A stretch of DNA of 64,000 nucleotides from Isoetes taiwanensis (GCA_021234155.1 JAJEKV010000262.1:410766-474765), one strand, 5' to 3'. Positions 46,758 to 60,307 are shown, counted from the first letter of the stretch. Made by a program: numbers and translations. Notes: generated by a model not told the origin, from the letters alone.

Positions 46758-47512
46758 ATCACTACTACAGAATAGGAGGTTTGCGGCGTCATTTTGCGGC
46801 GTCTTTGGCACGTAACGAGAACATCAAACGCCGCATGCACATGCTTTAATGCGTTCCGCTTCGCCGCAAATGACGTGTTGTGGATTCGCCGCAGCGACAC
46901 GCCATGTCGCATGTACGACGTCCGCGTCGTAATGCGGCGTATTAAGCGGCGCCATGGACGCCCCAAAATAATGCAAAATATGTCCCATGACGTTTTTACG
47001 ATGTCTCATATGTTGCTAAAACGCATATATATGTGCGCCCAAAATGTTTTTATTGGACTTGAACCCCCTAACCTTTCACTAACAAACCCAGGCCTTACCA
47101 ACACCTCAATAACTTATATTTGTATTTATTTTGTATTTATTCTTAAAGTCGCACGAGGCGTTGCGGCCAACGTTTCACGTTAACGATGGCGTTGCACTTG
47201 CGGAGCGTCCACGCCATAAATCGCGGCGCGGCACGCGTCTGATATGCAACGTAACCGTTTCACATGCGGCGTCACATCGCACAACGGCGTGACCATTAAA
47301 CAACTTTTAACGGCCACATTGCCATGTCAAGCGCCACATAGGATACCTTTCTGCGGCGTCACGACCCGAAGCGTTTCCAATAGCGGCGTGGGGCGTTGCA
47401 TCGGCGTCGTTTGAATTTTCTTGCTTGGCGATCTTTAGAGAGCGAAATTGCGATGTGGGCGTTTCAAATATGCCATAAGCCGGCGCAAAATGAAACCCAT
47501 TATCTAGTAGTG
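46758..47512. mobile_element. non-autonomous CACTA (En/Spm-type) element
   Basis: Begins CACTACTACAG, ends (on -) CACTACTAGAT, and is flanked on both sides by CAT, the 3-bp target duplication expected for this superfamily. The subterminal regions carry many GCGGCGT or CGCCGCA motifs in both orientations, typical of transposase-binding subterminal repeats. At 755 bp it has no coding capacity. Confidence 0.85.
47055..47102 (-). other. tRNA-like module inside CACTA
   Basis: On -, GTTGGTAAGGCC (A-box-like), then 25 bases, then GGTTCAAGTCC (B box). Same arrangement as 35322-35372. Confidence 0.4.
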
Positions 47513-48299
47513 CATCCCATTGGCGAGGGATGAGGAGTCTTTTTTAAATAATCTCATCGAAATGCTTAATGCATTTGCAATATCTTGATGGCATTCAACT
47601 TCTGTCAAGACCAGGAAATGAGCGAGCAAATTAAAGAGAATAAAATGATCGCCATCTTTGAAACATCAATTAGAGATGTCATTTGCTATTGGCGAGAAGG
47701 AACGGCATTTTAATAATAGGATAATGGATGAATGGCCTTTGGCCAGGATCCAAGTTGGCATGTTCCATTTGCATTTTTTTTCGAATTTAGGTTTGAAGCA
47801 CAACCGCGATGTTGCATGTTACTTTTTCTTTCAAAACGTGTCTTCATCCCCGTTCCAAAGTGTTGAAACTCCTTTTAACGTCTCTCGATCCTTGTTTGCG
47901 GTCCCAAAACCGGGATTCACGCATTGGGAAATAGGAAATGGGTCTCTAGAAAACGAAATCTGAAAAAGGCGAGCGGTAGAAATGCATATTGAAGCATCCT
48001 ACTTCGCCCATGCAGACCCATTTATGATCGGCGCCAATCCAACTCGTGGCAAGCCCGCCACTATATTCGGAGCGGGCGAGATCCGAAATCTTTGATGGCA
48101 TCCATGGCAACCGCCACGCAAAATGAATTATCTTGTCAAAGGCCGCTACGCAAGATTTGCAGAAACTCTTGCTAGTGCAAAACAATATGTAAGTTACTCC
48201 ATTTCCTCATTTAGCAAAGTAAATGTTAAATCTTGGAAGCATGATATCATTGATGATATTAATACGGATGATGAGCGGCAATGACTTCGGATAATACCG

Positions 48300-50100
48300 G
48301 TGAATGGCTTTGAAAAATGGCCAGAATCTGGCGACCCATGAAAATCCATGCGAATTTGTGCATAAACATAAGCATTTCTCCGGCTATGGATGTAAGGAAA
48401 CCGGCCGGGCCAATCGCTTAAAGAAGAGGGGCGCTTTCGAAATGGAAACCCTAGTTGGGTTGCAAGCAAAGAGGGTGTTTTCGACCGGGTGATTTCAAAC
48501 CCGGTTGGAAGGTGAGTGTGGCAAAAGATGGGGCGCCCGGTTCGGTGATTCAAGATCACGATGGATGCACAAATCCGTGGATCGGCCAACTGGTTGGAAA
48601 TGAAGAGGCTGCGGGCCATGCAAATGCAAGACCCTTTTTACCATGCAAAATAAAATAAAGTCTAGAAAAAAATAGACCTTCAAAACAAGTCTAGATTTTA
48701 TGTAGCCATGCAAAATGAAAGTCAAAAAATTTTTTGACATCACGGCCGAAAAGTCTACTTTTAGCATAGCCATGCACTTTATACCTACCCTTATTTTTAA
48801 ATTTTATTAGTATAAAATATATATTTATACAATTCCCATACATAATATATAAAAATAAAGGACATAAATAAAAAAATTGGGGATGAAAAACATGTTATGC
48901 GTTAATATGAATGAATGGAATATATTATGAAACAACAAAAAATCATGGAATGATATGGTAGGTAGGCAATTAATATTGCCAGCAGAAATTCCCTCTCTAA
49001 AATTCTCGGTATCATCCTTTGAACCGACATTAGACTGAATCGATTCTTGAATTTATTCTGAAATTGAGCATGAAGAAGCCCTTTTCTTTCTCGATCGTAG
49101 ATTATGAGATGATCTTTGGCCGATTATTGTATTTTCTTTGCTTGACCTTGATTTCCAATTTTGTGACCAACCAAAATTACAACGATAAGATTTGTTTGCC
49201 TCAAGCATGAGATTGAGATGGATCAATGGGCATTGTGCTAAAATCTCTTTTCCATCTGAATGGTAGAAAGGAGATGCGGGCAAAATGGTAGCAATTTGAA
49301 TGCCGAACCGAAGGCGGGAAAAGAGCAACAGAGCTCAGGCATGCATGAAGGTGAAGCAACCCAGTCATTCTTGTAAGCTCATTCTTCCATTATTATTTAT
49401 AGGCGCCCAGATGTTTTGTAGTAGTTCCTGCATGTATTTGGTTATGCGATCATTTTGGCCGATTGATAAAGAATGATATGATGATGGTCGTCAGCGGATA
49501 ACCAAAGGTATGATACATGTTCATGCTTTACATTTTGGTCTCATGCATAAAAGGACACACATTGTATATGTTGAATTCTAAGGAAGCTTGCATTGCATTG
49601 GGAAGAGATACATAACGCTTATAATTGGCTCGTTGAAGAAAAGGTTTGATGATATGGATATTTTTGATGGTGCAAAGTTGTTGTTTAGCCCAAGGTTATC
49701 CTCGTGATGTAAAAATCTCTTCATGCTAAAACATCCCAATGGTTACATCAGCGGTCAACAAATTTGGTAGTGGTCTAAATCCCTTGGTTGATGCACATAG
49801 TTGCAAAGGAGGCTAGTAAATTTTATTGTCAAAATGGAAAGGTGTGTCAAAAATGGAAAATGATTTTGATTCTTGGGAACGATGTTGTGATGAAGATATG
49901 TGGTTTGTAGCTCACCCACAATTTGCTAAGTTGTGGCAAATTATACCAATGCTTCCTAGTAGGCGGCCATTTGTGAAAGAGGTTTCTCAAAGCAAAACTA
50001 CATAAAAGATGATGATGCTCTCGTCTTGACTTGAAGATGCTAGATGAGCTCATGTTTTTATCATTATTGGACCCGAGGAAGAAAGAAGCTTGATGTTGAT
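48300..50100 (+). pseudogene. decayed hAT-family transposase
   Basis: At 48304 a frame reads KNGQNLATHENPCEF and SGYGCKETGRANRLKK, resembling the BED-type zinc finger at the N-terminus of hAT transposases, though the second Cys is missing. FDDMDIFDGAKLLFSPR is near 49640-49700. AHPQFAKLWQIIPMLP (about 49910-49957) and, one base out of frame, ERGFSKQNYIKDDDA (from 49975) form the hAT dimerisation-domain signature. Between 48660 and 49600 little is recognisable. Multiple frameshifts; the element ends were not found. Confidence 0.55.
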
Positions 50101-50640
50101 TAAACTTTTAATCTTTGGCGTGAAAGAAGAATCGAAAAAATCTCGATTTAAATGGGCATTAATGTTGTACTTATTCACGAAAATTGACTATATAATCCTT
50201 ATGACTTTTATATGCTTAACTTAACTCTTATGTTTTAAATTCTTAGCAATTAAATGATTTGCTGGAATTTACTTGGCGATTAATACAATGTTTATCGTTA
50301 AATATTACGTGTGCTTTTTATGTTTAAGTATTTAAGGGGAAAAAAAATTAAAGTCAATTTTGCATTATTACTTTTACACTAACAATGCACATGAAAATCT
50401 AATTTATATTATGCCTTGCAATTTGAAGTCCACTTTTTAGAGTGACCTTCAAAAAAAGTCGAGGGGCAGCCCTTGATTTCAACCGAGAAGCGAGGGCCGG
50501 AGAACCGTTATCTAGTTCAAAGCATCGGACTACATTGTTTGAGAACAACGTGCTTCCGGATAAATGAAAGATTAGATTGTTGAAAATTAGAATGGAACAA
50601 AAAGAAAAATAAAGAGAAATTTTATATATGTTTTGATAAC
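50101..50640. other. no supported gene
   Basis: AT-rich, probably the 3' part of the hAT element. A GACCTTCAAAA motif near 50451 also occurs near 48677. Confidence 0.3.
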
Positions 50641-52165
50641 TATATATATATATATACAAGTGTAGGTTCTACTGAGGGATTGCACAAATTGACCAGAAAA
50701 CCAATGCAAAGTCATTCAATGAAGATTCTATAAGCATTCCCCAAGATTCTTTATGATTCTATTCCTAGATTCTCAAAAATTTTATAAGGATTCTTATCTC
50801 CTATGTTCACAAAGATTCTTTTTAGATTCTCCTAGATTTCCAAAATTATGCAAGATTCCTCAAGATTCTATGTAAGATTCTCTAGATTCTCAAGATTTTA
50901 TGAAAGATTCACTCTAAAATTTCCTTATATTTCCCTAGATTCGGAGAAGTTCTCTTGATATTCTCATAGATTCCCAAAGATTTCCCAAGATTCTCCAAGA
51001 TTCCCTAAGATTCCCTCTAGATTCCCCAAAGATTTTTTATGCGGTTCTATTGAATTCTCAAGATTTGATGAAGATTCTCCTAGATTCCTTTAGATTATAG
51101 GAAAATTCTCCATGATTCTATCATGATTTCTCTTAAGATTCCTCAAGATTCTCTAAGATCTATGAAGATTCCCTTAGACTTTACATGATTCTCAAGATTC
51201 CTCTAGATTCTTAAAGATTCTATGAAGATTCCCTTGGATTCCATAATTTCTCAAGATTTCTCTCATGATTCCTATAGATTCCTTCAATTTTTCAAAGATT
51301 CTCTTGAATTCCCTTTGATTCCCAAAAGATTCTCTTAAGATTCCCCATAGATTCTATAAAAGATTCCTCTAGATTCTCAAAGATTGCATCAAATTCCTCT
51401 AGATTCTCCATATTTATGAGATTCCTTTAGATTCCCTTAGATTCCTATGGATTCCCTTTAGATTCCCTAAGATTCTCTTGGAATTCCTCTAGATTCTTTA
51501 AGATCTCATTGATTCCCCAGTTACCCTATAAATTACCATGAATTCCGAAATTACTTAAAATTCTAGGTTTCGAAAAGATTTCAAGAAAATAGATCCGTTG
51601 CGCGGCGAAATAGTACAGCACCACTCATTTGGAAACTCGATGGGAGAATCAATGGCATGGGATCCCACCTTTATCGACCCTCTCTGAAGCTGCCTTTGCA
51701 GCACAGTGATTTAAACAAGCGAGCTTCCTAGAAGTCCTAATTATGTAAATGTTTTGCCCTCATTTACCTTTTTTATTAATGGGGGTGCCACCTCACCTCC
51801 TTTAAATAAAACAATTTAATATTAAAAAACTTAATGGCTGGGATTTATGCTCCTTTTTTTTTTTTTTTTTTTCGGCTAAGATCTGCTACAACAAATCTAC
51901 TTTGGGGATCTTCCTTGCACCTTCATTACAAATATCAAGGGCTAAGGGTTTCTCCTCCCCTTTCAGATCAACGGTCGGAGATGTGGTGCATGCCCCCATG
52001 CATGACCCACCATGCATGCCTCCATGCATGCCACATAGGGAATGGATATGGCCACGATCTGCCACCTCAGCATTGCACCTTTTAAATGACATCCAGGGCA
52101 TGTAAGAATCAAACACATTATATACCAAAGTTTATGATATACCTTGATATATATCAAGCGATATA
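50641..52165 (+). repeat. AGATTC-array family, copy E (indel-rich)
   Basis: Same block order as copies B and D, including GGTTCTACT...GAGGGA at the start, the AGATTC array (50720-51580), GCCACCTCACCTCC (51787), three CATGCATG motifs (51990-52030) and GTAAGAATCAAACAC (52100). Unlike B versus D, it differs by very many one- and two-base insertions and deletions. Confidence 0.8.
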
Positions 52166-52210
52166 TAAGCGATATATATAAGTATTAGTAGTGCACCCTA
52201 AAAACCTCCA

Positions 52211-52290
52211 GTGTGAATATGCACCGAAACAAAGGGGGTTTAGGGGCATGATTAATTTAAATGTATTGGATGTAATGGTTTGTGTTAATT
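52211..52290 (+). repeat. dispersed repeat, copy 2
   Basis: Partner of 17343-17421. It begins about 45 bases after the end of copy E. Confidence 0.7.
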
Positions 52291-55200
52291 AATGTTGATT
52301 AGCCAGTGATGTGTTGGTTGTTATTATCGGTGGGTCTTTCAAAATTCGCTGGAATCCTCAGAGATCAAACACTGATAATGGCAATCCGGTAATACACCTA
52401 AATCGATGCCGTAGCTGTACCAAACATTTTTGCTGCTGTAAAAAAGCTCCAGGCATTTTTGTAAAGTTTTGTAGCATTTGAAGGTCATTTTGAAATCGCC
52501 GTCCTGGCCATCTAATTTGGTTTGCAACCATCTACTTATTTTGGCCGGTTTTAAAAGCTATCTAAATTTTTAGGGCATATCAATTTCAATGTTTCAAGGT
52601 ATGTTGAACTCAGCCTGATAATAAATGGCAAGAACATCCATTAAGTTTGGGAGCCATATAATGGTTGCAAGCTGCATTGTGGCCTCCCAAGCGTTCGCGG
52701 GGCCTCCCGATAAATTTGCATCCAACTTTACCAAGGGATGAAAAGTTGCACTGATCCCAATCCGCCAGAATTGGCCCTTGCCTGAAACAGGAGTTGAACA
52801 TGGAAGGAATGCTTCGCTTTTTTGCCAAGCATGAAACCTACAACTAGGTGGAGCCGTGAAGGCTACGCAAACCCGGTCTTGGCACCTTTACGAAATTCAA
52901 ACCTGCGATACTATGGAGACTTAATAGTATGAGCCGTAACGATTATGGGGCAACCAAAACAATTCATAGTCTACGAAATAATTTAGGGCTTTATAATATA
53001 TCTTGCAGAGGGTCTATTACTCATTTTAAGGCATTTGGTGATAGCAAATAGCAATAACAATGTCGGTTCAACTATCTGAAATCACTGCTTAAAATCCCGT
53101 TTCGTGGTTTCGGCTTATCTTACTTCGAAGATGTTCTATGTTAGCGGGGAATGCCATTAATTTTAAGGCCCAACTTATATTTGATTTATCTGGCCATATT
53201 ATTTGGCTCCAATGTTGCTTGGGACTCCACTAACAATTATAGCATGCATTGTGGAATTCATGGGCAACCTTAATAATTGCATAAAGCACACAACTGATTT
53301 TGAGCTCCCCAATATCATGCGCATTTAGGACACTGGCATAGCAAATATATACGAGTTATGCGACCGATTCGGTCTACCAATTTGGGCGATAAAACGTTTC
53401 TGCATTCCTCTGTTCTCAAACTGCTGGAATATTAACTTAACAACATCCGTAAGGCTTTGCTTTAAGGATTAACTTATCACAAAATACCAATTTCATTTAC
53501 TGATTTTCTCAATATTGCAATTAATTGCCAGGACAAAGCTGAGGAGAATTTGGAATTTGGTAACAATGTCGGCATCACTTTTTCCTTGGAGGACAAAACA
53601 ACATCATCATGGAGAACTCTTTAGCGTGATGCTTGATATTTCGAGAAACAAATAGATGACTCAAAAAACTAAACTTCAACAATCATCCAGCTTTGCAGGC
53701 CAGGTTGCCAGTGTGATTCCGAAAGCCCAGCACCTTGAGAGCAGGGTTGGGTCTCAGAATGGCACTTTTCGCTCAATCCGTCACATAATTGAAACTGAGA
53801 GCTAAAATGGCACAAAGCCCCAAAGGCACTTCGCCTTTAAGGACCAGCGAGGGTATCGCGAGAATCACTCCCATATTCTGAGATTAAGGCGTGGGTGGTG
53901 GTGGGCGGGTGGGTGCAATCTGGTCATAATCTGAAAGCCAAAGTATGGCAGAGTCCCACAATGGATGCATCCATCAATGGTGCATGTTTTTGAGGAATAA
54001 AATGTACCGGTGAGTCGCATGTATGGTTACAGCGGTGTATCACTCAGCAACACAATGTTTTAGGGTTCCTCAATTCGCGTACATTGGCATCGGGTTCGCG
54101 TGGTTTTGATCTTTAATCCTTCATAACTTGCCTTCATCAAACTGTTAAGTCGAACCATATATCACTTGAGATGCGGCCGTGCCATCATTTTTACATGTCG
54201 CGGTTTACCTATTTACGGCTTGGTATTTGACCATGATGTTGGCTTTCAAACATTGCTAGAAGATTGGTACAACGCTCTTTACTTAACAACTACCCTATTT
54301 CCTCAGTCCTAAAATTAACTGCCTAGGGGGTCCGCAATGCTTTATTGTCGATATCCTGTAGCACAAGCGAACGCTTTTGATACTCACCGGATCTTTAGTT
54401 TCTTATCTATACAGTTAGTAGTTCGAGTATTTCGCATGTTTCGGTGCTAGCTCCGTAGAAGTTGAGTTGAATTAAATTAGGTTGCTTGTTCAAGAATTAA
54501 TAACTTCAGGAAATCGGTCTCACCCATTGAAAATTTCAAAATCCTAATTACATCAATTAATTCGCCGACAAAATGTTTTCCTAACACATCAGAATCATCT
54601 TCGACAAAGTTTGACCTTGCCAAAAGTACGAAGATTCTTGAATCTCAGGATAATGCCGCAGTATTTGGGTAAATATAGAACCATCATTCAATTAAGAAAT
54701 TGGGTTTATGTCTTATTTTTCAATTTCATACCTCGTTTTCGGTAAACGTTTAAATTCACCTGCCCTCCCGAAGTGCCAACGTAAATATCCGTATTTTGCA
54801 ATAAGTCGGCTCGCTGCAATGCCGGTAACCAAGGAATTTTGCATGGATTATTCGGCTTTCTTCAAAGCACCCCCACAATGCGATATCGCGGCCTTCTTCG
54901 ACATCCACGAGGGTATTGTAATTCGCATTTCGGAATAGTGTTTAGGAGTCCATGAGTACAAAACACTTTCATAGTCCTAGCCAAGATGGGATAACGGTTC
55001 TCTCCGTTTCAACGTCTAAATGATACCGTGCAACTTTCTTTATCCGATCGATTCAGGGTCGTAGATGCCTTTGGACACCACCAATTACATGGGGTTGAAG
55101 TTAATATTACCTTCTTCTTTACAGAAATGCTCGAGGAGATAGTAAACCCCAACCCTGCGGATATGTATCACAAATGCGGCTACTACTACAAATTGGTGGC

Positions 55201-57530
55201 GTTCCCAAGTGCAGTGGGAAGGGTTCATGCTTTTATCCATGCCTAGAAACTTTGGCCTATTGTTCTTAGAACCAAACGCAGGTGTTTATCGAGGAAGGAG
55301 ATAGCCCCTAGCTTCGGGATACTACCTACGGGTGTGTCAAATCCATAAGCGCACGGGTCTTCCACCCTAGTTTAGGCGGCTACCATTTCTATTCGTTCGC
55401 CAGGGATGTGCCAGCGGGTTAATCACCTTCTTCGTGGCTTCACCAAAGGCCAGGTTGGTGTCCTCGGTTCGGTTTCTGATACTTTATATAGTCTTGGATT
55501 CCTTCATGAGGTCAATCCCAATTGCTTCACTTCTTCGGTGGAGGGTTTTCAAAAGCTTTTGAAGTTTATTCGCAGAATATCATGACTGCCATTCTCATCT
55601 CGCCATATTTCTCCCTCTCCTCGCTCATCCTCTGAAGGTCTCATCTTCCTTTGAGATTGGGAATCCCATCTCACCCAAAAAAGTGAACTGCGGAGGCACG
55701 GGTGGTAGCCAGGTCAATGTGTAACCATCCTGAAACTTTCCAGTAGGACACTTCTTCTATGAGAGAAGCTATAAGGGTTTGGAGTAATTTCATTACCAAG
55801 ATTTCAAATTAGCCCTAGGAAAGTTAGGTGGTAATTTTCTTTGCTTCGATGCTCCCACAACTATGTTGCCAAATAGTAAATCACATCCTCATGGGGTATG
55901 CCCGACATAAATTAGCTCCTCCAAATATCCACAAGCTGGCCAGTGGATGGAAAACATCCACACTGTTCTTATTTTCGTGACCACAGTCATCAGGTTACCG
56001 GAAAACTGCTTTTTTGGTAGATCTTGAGGACAGCGCCATGAAGTTTGAGCTCAAACGTAACTCGTTGGGCCAATAGCCTTCCCTAGAAAACCTTGCCCTT
56101 CTTGAACTTTCAATATTGTTAAGGGGTTTCCCTCTAACAATGCGCTCTATATGTAGTCTGGCTAAAATTTGTAAAGGTTAAATTTGACCATTGTATGTTT
56201 CATGGTTTCGAAAATACCTCGCATGCTCTCAATGTGAAATCCTGGACCATCCCTCCACAACTCCAAGTAAATGGCCTTGCGTAGGTTTGATTACGCATGC
56301 AAGATTTGCCCTGATCATTGAGATCACATGCAAAGGGTATGATCTTCCACATGACTTTGGTATTAATACTTGAATTATTGGAAGACAAAGTCTTTGATTA
56401 CATCTTGTCATGTATAATACATAAATAGTTATTGGTTTAAATGGGACCGAGTCGACGCTCCAATAACATGATCCCCATATTAGTTGGTCGGTCATATGGT
56501 GCTTCATACATGCTCCACTATCTAAACACTTCATTCCGGGAGTTTGCGATCTTATCAAGAGTCTCCTTCAACAACACATAAATTGCATACACCGAGTTGA
56601 ACAGGGTGCTATGGTGACATGATTGAAATCACTTCTTCATATAGCCTGCTAAAGGCTTCGGGTTTGGGATATTGGAAGAATTCCAAATTCTCAGAGTAGA
56701 AAATTCGCTTCTTTTAAAAATAACCTCCTTTTGAGTGCAATGCTTAATTAGCAACCTTTCTCAGCTTGGCATGTTTGCTTTAATCGCTTTTACTTTTGTG
56801 TGGCATAGACTGCTGCATTGAAGTCATGTTTTCCGGAAATATCACCACAGCGACCAAAGGTCCTAGGCTGTTGGTCTCAACAAACCATTATTTCCATGTA
56901 AAGCAATCATGTTCCCCCTCTGCTGTTTTTTTTTTACTTGAACCATGAAGAAGTTGGAATTACATGCCGGATGCTCTGCATTTTTTACTTTTTATCCATT
57001 TGCCTAGCAAAGGGTATCAGCACAGCCGGGTTTCTTTCATCTTGAAGTGCATGCTGAAGATTATTGTACATGTAAGGTCCTCCTCTACATCAACGGTGTG
57101 CCGCTCTTGAAAAGAGGTACGGCTCTTTTCACCAGGTGTTCTATTAGCCAAGGAATTTGCGCTAAACACTCAACGGCAATGCAGGCCCTAACCTTCACCA
57201 TTGTCTCCGTTTGGTGTCACTATTCAACTTAGCTCTAGCACAGCACAGGATAATCAATACGCGACGATACTTCCTCGCGCACTTTACAAGGTTTTGAAGG
57301 TTCAAAACGCCAATGGATCAATATCAAGACAATCATTGTCCTCCAACAGCCTGGGCTCAGATATGATCATCACGGAGATTGAACGCCACTTATAGGCCAG
57401 CGTGTAAAGACCTCAATTGGCATTTTAAACCCAAAACATTCCTTGTCACCAGGCCGCTTTTGCCGTTACATTATTTCCAACATCGAAATTACAATGCCCA
57501 ATATTGGCTTGTCTTCCCCTAATAAATCCA
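52291..57530. other. no supported gene
   Basis: No open frame exceeds 109 codons, and none carries a motif I trust. Short coding-like runs appear, for example GEVPLGLCAILALSFNYVTD on - near 53790-53850 and GQVGVLGSVSDTLYSLGF on + near 55450-55505, each soon broken by stops. Confidence 0.4.
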
Positions 57531-57737
57531 TTACTTGACTTGACCCGGGATCGCTGCTGAAATGAGCTCCTTGACACCACTAATTTTCCCTTGATTTTGC
57601 ACTTGTACATGAGGTTCTACCTTCGCGGAACCTCCGTTTACCCTACTATAAAAAGGGACTAATTGTTTTTCTTCAAGCTTGTTCATGCTAGGAGTTTGGA
57701 CACCAGGTGATGTGCTCTTTTCAATATCAGGCACCAC
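57531..57737 (-). CDS. short open frame, unknown
   Basis: 68 codons, hydrophilic, MVPDIEKSTSPGVQTPSMNK at the start. Its amino-acid texture is protein-like but no family is recognised. It could be an exon or a decayed retroelement piece. Confidence 0.2.
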   Translation of the reverse strand: MVPDIEKSTSPGVQTPSMNKLEEKQLVPFYSRVNGGSAKVEPHVQVQNQGKISGVKELISAAIPGQVK

Positions 57738-58319
57738 ATCTTGAGTTGGGAGGCACCATTGACCCGGGAGACAAAAGAGTGCACCCTTACTTTAATTCAG
57801 AAACAGGTGGGAAAAAGGTATTCACCATAAGATAAAAAGTCGCATTGTTTATGGGAATGTATGAGGTAAATCAAATTTTTAAAGAAATTCCTTGGAAATA
57901 GGTTTAATATAATAATAACAGTGAGTAGCGAAGTCATTTAAAAGCAAAGGAAATTTTTCATGGCAACGGAAATGATATTATCTAAATTTTGAATTTATAG
58001 AAGATTTGGATATGCGGGATTCACCAGAAAGACACTATAGGTACGATGAATTTGTGTCCATAAATGACCTTACCCTAGATGATATAGGCATTTGCGTACT
58101 TCCGTCATTGAGCAGGGCAATAGTAGTTACGCTAATTTCCTAATTAACCCTATAAATCAGGTTCAAGCTCTCAGGGGCCTCCGATGCGTCCGGTGCGTTT
58201 TGCGTTAGAGCCCTCCGGTAGCTCGAACTTCGTAGAAGGAGCAGAAGGTCCTGAGTCAAGAGGCGATGGGGTTGCGAAACCCTCATTCCCCGATAGATTT
58301 TCTTGCCCAATTCTCCTCT

Positions 58320-58560
58320 GATTCCCTCCTCGATGAAGAGGGAGGAAGAGGAAGAATTAGTGATTATTCTCGATAGGGGAAGGGAGGAAGGAGGAGTTGG
58401 AAGAGAAAGAAGGAGGAGATGTCCTCTTAGAGCACTGACAAAAGCTACGCCGGGGTTAGCGACCTTGAAGCAGAGAGAATGAAATCTCTAAAGGGAGGAG
58501 GAGGAAGGGAGGGGAGGGAGGGAGGAGGAGGAAAAAGAAAGAAGATAGGAGGAAGGTGGG
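58320..58560 (+). repeat. polypurine (GGA/GAA) tracts
   Basis: GAGGGAGGAAGAGGAAGAA-type tract near 58340 and a longer GGAGGA/AGGGAGG tract at 58490-58555. No gene can be assigned around them (57740-60100), though short frames exist. Confidence 0.6.
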
Positions 58561-60106
58561 CAATTCGACCACGATTTTAAGGTGGTTGAGAGATAGACGA
58601 GGTTTGCATGTGATTTCTTTTTCTTTTTGTTTTTGCACCTTTCTTTCTTTCCTAACACCTTTCTTTCTTTGCTTTGTTGCGAGGTGTGGAAGAAGAGTGA
58701 GGAAATCTCTGAGATCAAGAGCCCGGCGCGCTTACGCTTTAACTACCGGGAAGTTTTAGGACGCTACTCAGGAGCGACACACCTACGTAAATTATGTAAT
58801 GAAAAGCATGGGCAGCGCGGGGCATACACGGCCGCATCTGGCGTTTGATGAAATCAAGGTTTTCTTCATAAACTTTATTCGCTTTAAATAGGGTTCCATT
58901 ACCGTACGCATAAAATTTTTTTGAATAGAATCAAAGCTACGTATTCTCTCCAAATTATTTTGAAACTCCAAAAGTACATTTTCCTCAGGAAATTTTTGTC
59001 CTCGCCGCAGAGATTTTGTCTCCTCCTAAGCTCTTGTCATACTTGCCAGTTGCAATATCGCCAAGGTCCTCAGGGAACACTATAAATCCAGCTTCCACCT
59101 TAGGAATTCTCTGTTCATCCGGTAACCATAGGAAATTTTTTCTATCGACCCTAAAAATCGATTTCCCCAAACGCCTGAGTCGTTTTTTAGCCTTGATAAT
59201 TTTTGTAAAGTCGTTTTAAATTTAGCCTATATAAGGTGCCTCACAAATTCTATTTTTTAGGATTGCAATAAATGGAATAAAATGCGTGAGAATTTGTGCA
59301 TGAAATCACAATATTCTCCATATATATCCCACTTGCCGTATCGTAATATACGTGGGAAGATAGTCGCCCGGTGATGTTAATTCAAACAATCAATTATTCC
59401 ATTGAGCTGTTATTTCTAATTATGCCTATATAAAATCCGACAAACATAAAGGACTACCGTTTCCTTCCAGCTTCATCACGATTTGCAGGAACAAAAACCT
59501 ATTTGTTTTTGGATCAATATCACCGGCGAAATCGCCAGGCAATTTATGATAGGCGATATTCCGTTGAGTGTTTGGTTTCAAGGCGTTACAACCTCAAAAG
59601 CCTTTGTTTCAGCTGGCTTATGCGTAGCTTGGGAGGACGGGAGGCAAATTAAAACCAAAGGCTGAGGGGACTAAAGGTCTGCTTGAATCCGAAGAAACCT
59701 CGGGAATTAAACCCATGACATAAGTCCCTCCGGGTTTTCCGGAGTCCAGCTTCGGCCCTCAGGAACTCAAAGTTCCAGTTTACTGAACTGGTTTTAAGTT
59801 TCATCTCCAATGGCGGGTTTAATCCAAGAGACAAGCTTTGCATTTGCTCAGAAATGGGAGGCGGTGATGTTGCGAAGCGGTGTTTTATAAACTTCACAGC
59901 CACGCTGCCTGTTCAGAATTAAATTCTTGAGTTTCTCTTCGAGATTATCATGCTATTGCATCTAAGTTTCAATGAATAAGAAGTGTAGTAGAAACATTAG
60001 AAAAATCTGAAGATAATAATATTTGAAACCGCATAGAAGAGTAATATTTGAAACCGTACCAAAGGCGTGTTTTATACTAAACTCCATGCTTCAGCACATG
60101 AATACT

Positions 60107-60307
60107 GCATTTCAGTGCACTCAACAGAGGGAGAAAAAGCAATGCGGATAGATAGAAGTAAATAGATAAAGGCGGTGGCGTGTAAATAATTGCACGGCGC
60201 TATATTTACCCTATCTATCTGGAGACAAATATTAATAAATAATTGTCGGCCTTTATCTATTTACTTATCGCCATACGGTTTTTTTTCTCCCTCTACTGGC
60301 TGAATGC
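60107..60307. mobile_element. MITE of about 200 bp
   Basis: Long inverted ends: AGAGGGAGAAAAA ... AGTAAATAGATAAAGGC (60126-60173) pairs with GCCTTTATCTATTTACTT ... TTTTCTCCCTCT (60249-60294). Outer bases GCATTTCAG (60107) and CTGAATGC (to 60307) extend the pairing. Non-coding. Family and target duplication were not resolved. Confidence 0.7.

Larger units (their letters stand above)
46083..47601 (-). pseudogene. decayed coding sequence of unknown function, interrupted by CACTA
   Basis: On -, a splice-acceptor-like CTTGACAG ends at 47602, and the next frame reads VECHQDIANALSISMRLFKK and on to SSLANG. It resumes on the far side of the CACTA insertion as MELLCNKDGNVIRDSTK, with one CAT/ATG of the target duplication keeping the frame. 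Further fragments follow in shifted frames: WKHPPEIGNLPYCEENQ, DARSSVCDESEVSLTPRQRE, then IESFYASPKENKTTIVKEMD. A 20-bp tandem duplication (CTTGAATGCCACATAGTTGT) at about 46111-46150 lies inside it. Stops and frameshifts make it non-functional, or the sequence is error-rich. No family is recognised. Confidence 0.4.

Noticed and set aside
56229-56558. Copia-like protease or pre-integrase motif (LDSGACMKHHMTD) on -
   Set aside because: One motif resembles DSGAxxHMT, but the following protease and integrase blocks are not found in any frame and no LTRs are seen.
58150-58430. Host gene start (TATAAAT near 58151, purine-rich leader, short ATG frames)
   Set aside because: The following frames are very short and nothing downstream reads as coding.
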